From Cydia pomonella (taxonomy: Eukaryota; Arthropoda; Insecta; Lepidoptera; Tortricidae): a stretch of DNA of 64,000 bases. Position numbers and translations under genes: made by a program. Of the stretch, positions 63,001 through 64,000 are shown piece by piece. A model generated the notes under the pieces. That model saw only the letters and a program-made list of their open reading frames with translations. It had not been told where the DNA came from and did not search any database. The stretch covers positions 4,973,451-5,037,450 of the forward strand of contig NC_084728.1 in NCBI RefSeq assembly GCF_033807575.1, read 5' to 3'. Numbering within the stretch: position 1 is the first letter of the stretch; each line of letters begins with the position of its first letter.

Positions 63001-63206
63001 TACAGTCCCCACACTGGCTCAATATGGGTCAGGGACTTCGCATACACCTTTGAATTTGTTCACGGATGATTTTGCTACACCGAAAAGAGTGGTAAATATC
63101 AAAAGATCGCTCATAAGTTGCGAAGAGCTCATTGCTATGAGCCAGGATTTGAACCCGCGACCTACGGATTGAAAGTCGACGTCAGATTACTCGGCTACCA
63201 TCCGCT
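63001..63206 (-). repeat. tRNA-derived SINE, family 1, 3'-truncated copy
   Basis: Minus-strand head at 63206 with CGGTGGTAGCCGAGTAATCT and B box GGTTCAAATCC (63141-63151). The body runs to CATATTGAGCCAGTGTGGGGAC. The 3' CCCAGCAGTGGG block is missing. Confidence 0.8.
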
Positions 63207-63460
63207 CAAACATTTATGAACACGAAATTAATCACCCGCAAAGTGAAGTCCATATTTCACCCTCGCCAAGCCGTCTCCGTGAGGTCCAATTTAGGAAATT
63301 AAATTTGCTAAATTACTTACGTGGGTGTAGGCTTATGTTCATGACAAAGACGATAGATGAATAGAGACTGTCAAACGTCAAGAAAAATTTAACGGGGTTG
63401 TTACATGGCAGTCGTTTTCGTAAATCACATGTGTCTAGTCCAATTCTTGAGTTGAGATTA

Positions 63461-63735
63461 ACGGCCTGATTTGAAGAATGGGATACGATAGGTTCTGGTT
63501 TAGATAAGTTCTCATTTAAATATAGTTTGTATGTCGTATAATTGATAGAACCCGCTTGATTCGGGCAACCAATGTCACTTTGACTTTAGAAATATCGTAG
63601 ATCTTATTGGGATCACAGCGGAATCGAAATAAACGTCAATTTTGACATGTCGTTTAGTTATCGATCTTTTAAAGATCTTTCCAAGTTTAAGATCTTGGAA
63701 AGATCGTATCTTAATTATTCTTCGAATCGGGCCGT
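63461..63735 (-). mobile_element. MITE family B, copy 4, full-length
   Basis: ACGGCCTGATTTGAAGAATG at the left and ATTATTCTTCGAATCGGGCC GT at the right. Full core on the minus strand. Flanks TTA / AAG allow a short TA-type duplication. At about 275 bp it is the best uninterrupted copy. Confidence 0.85.
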
Positions 63736-64000
63736 AAGTTGCCGAACAAATCTTCTGAAAATACGCGGAAAAATAAATGTATGGGAGCCCAGCGTCCAGT
63801 CAACGTGTACCACTTCACTTAGTTTTAATAGTTCTTTGTTATTTAATGCACATATCAATTTATTCCGATTAAAGGATGCGTTTAGGGCAGCACCAATTTA
63901 GGAACTAACTTCGCCAAGATGGCGTCTCATACGAATGCCGAAGAACGAGACGGCAATAGGCTTTCTGCGCGTTGGCAAAGGATAGGTAATTTGAAGGAAT
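63736..64000. other. Unassigned
   Basis: Nothing recognised. The sequence runs off the window. Confidence 0.4.

Noticed and set aside
1..64000. Prokaryotic operon, defence system or phage
   Set aside because: No operon-like frames; all recognisable proteins are from animal-type retrotransposons, and pol III SINEs are present.

Overview
The window looks like a repeat-rich stretch of an insect nuclear genome, most likely a moth or butterfly (Lepidoptera). The grounds are the AT-rich background, animal non-LTR and BEL/Pao retrotransposons, tRNA-derived SINEs with perfect pol III A and B boxes, and many palindromic MITEs of the kind that crowd lepidopteran intergenic DNA. The order is an inference. 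I recognise no host protein-coding gene, no rRNA gene and no bacterial system. Everything I can identify as coding belongs to a mobile element.

Layout. 1-8.2 kb: a long 'GGGTTCCGTA' repeat with a CTGT microsatellite, two decayed LINE C-termini on the minus strand (2.7-3.3 and 3.9-4.3 kb), a SINE, and the first members of the GGCTCC MITE family. 8.4-10.5 kb: a 5'-truncated CR1-like LINE broken by one frameshift at its catalytic box. 10.8-14.6 kb: a dense MITE field. 14.8-15.5 kb: the 3' end of a LINE with a restriction-like endonuclease (RLE). 17-18.5 kb: a SINE and a LINE 3' end. 19.95-22.85 kb: two RLE-LINE copies head to tail, the second with an open frame of about 800 codons. 23-31.9 kb: TIR elements, SINEs, microsatellites and palindromes. 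31.9-38.5 kb: a complete BEL/Pao LTR retrotransposon on the minus strand. 39.6-48.2 kb: LINE ends, MITEs, nested SINEs and a tRNA-like cloverleaf. 48.4-51.4 kb: a 3-kb element bounded by TTAA and long terminal inverted repeats, with no transposase. 51.4-64 kb: more MITEs, including one nested inside another, a minisatellite, a 113-bp-arm perfect palindrome, and a GC-rich tandem repeat.

The most notable object is the BEL/Pao element. Its two 228-bp LTRs look identical, the 1745-codon gag-protease-RT-RNase H-integrase frame is unbroken, and a primer-binding site and polypurine tract are in place, so it is young and possibly still able to move. Its target-site duplication is nevertheless imperfect. 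Next come the 113-bp perfect palindrome, the TTAA-bounded 3-kb element, the serial RLE-LINE insertions, and evidence that one SINE family borrowed its 3' end from an RTE-like LINE whose remnant is also present.

The elements fit a parasite hierarchy. LINEs supply reverse transcriptase that SINEs exploit. TIR elements without transposase depend on enzymes encoded elsewhere. Nested insertions at 43.2-43.8, 47.1-47.9 and 53.7-54.2 kb give relative ages. Boundaries of dispersed repeats were found by eye from copies within this window and are accurate to a few bases for TIR elements and to tens of bases for the others.
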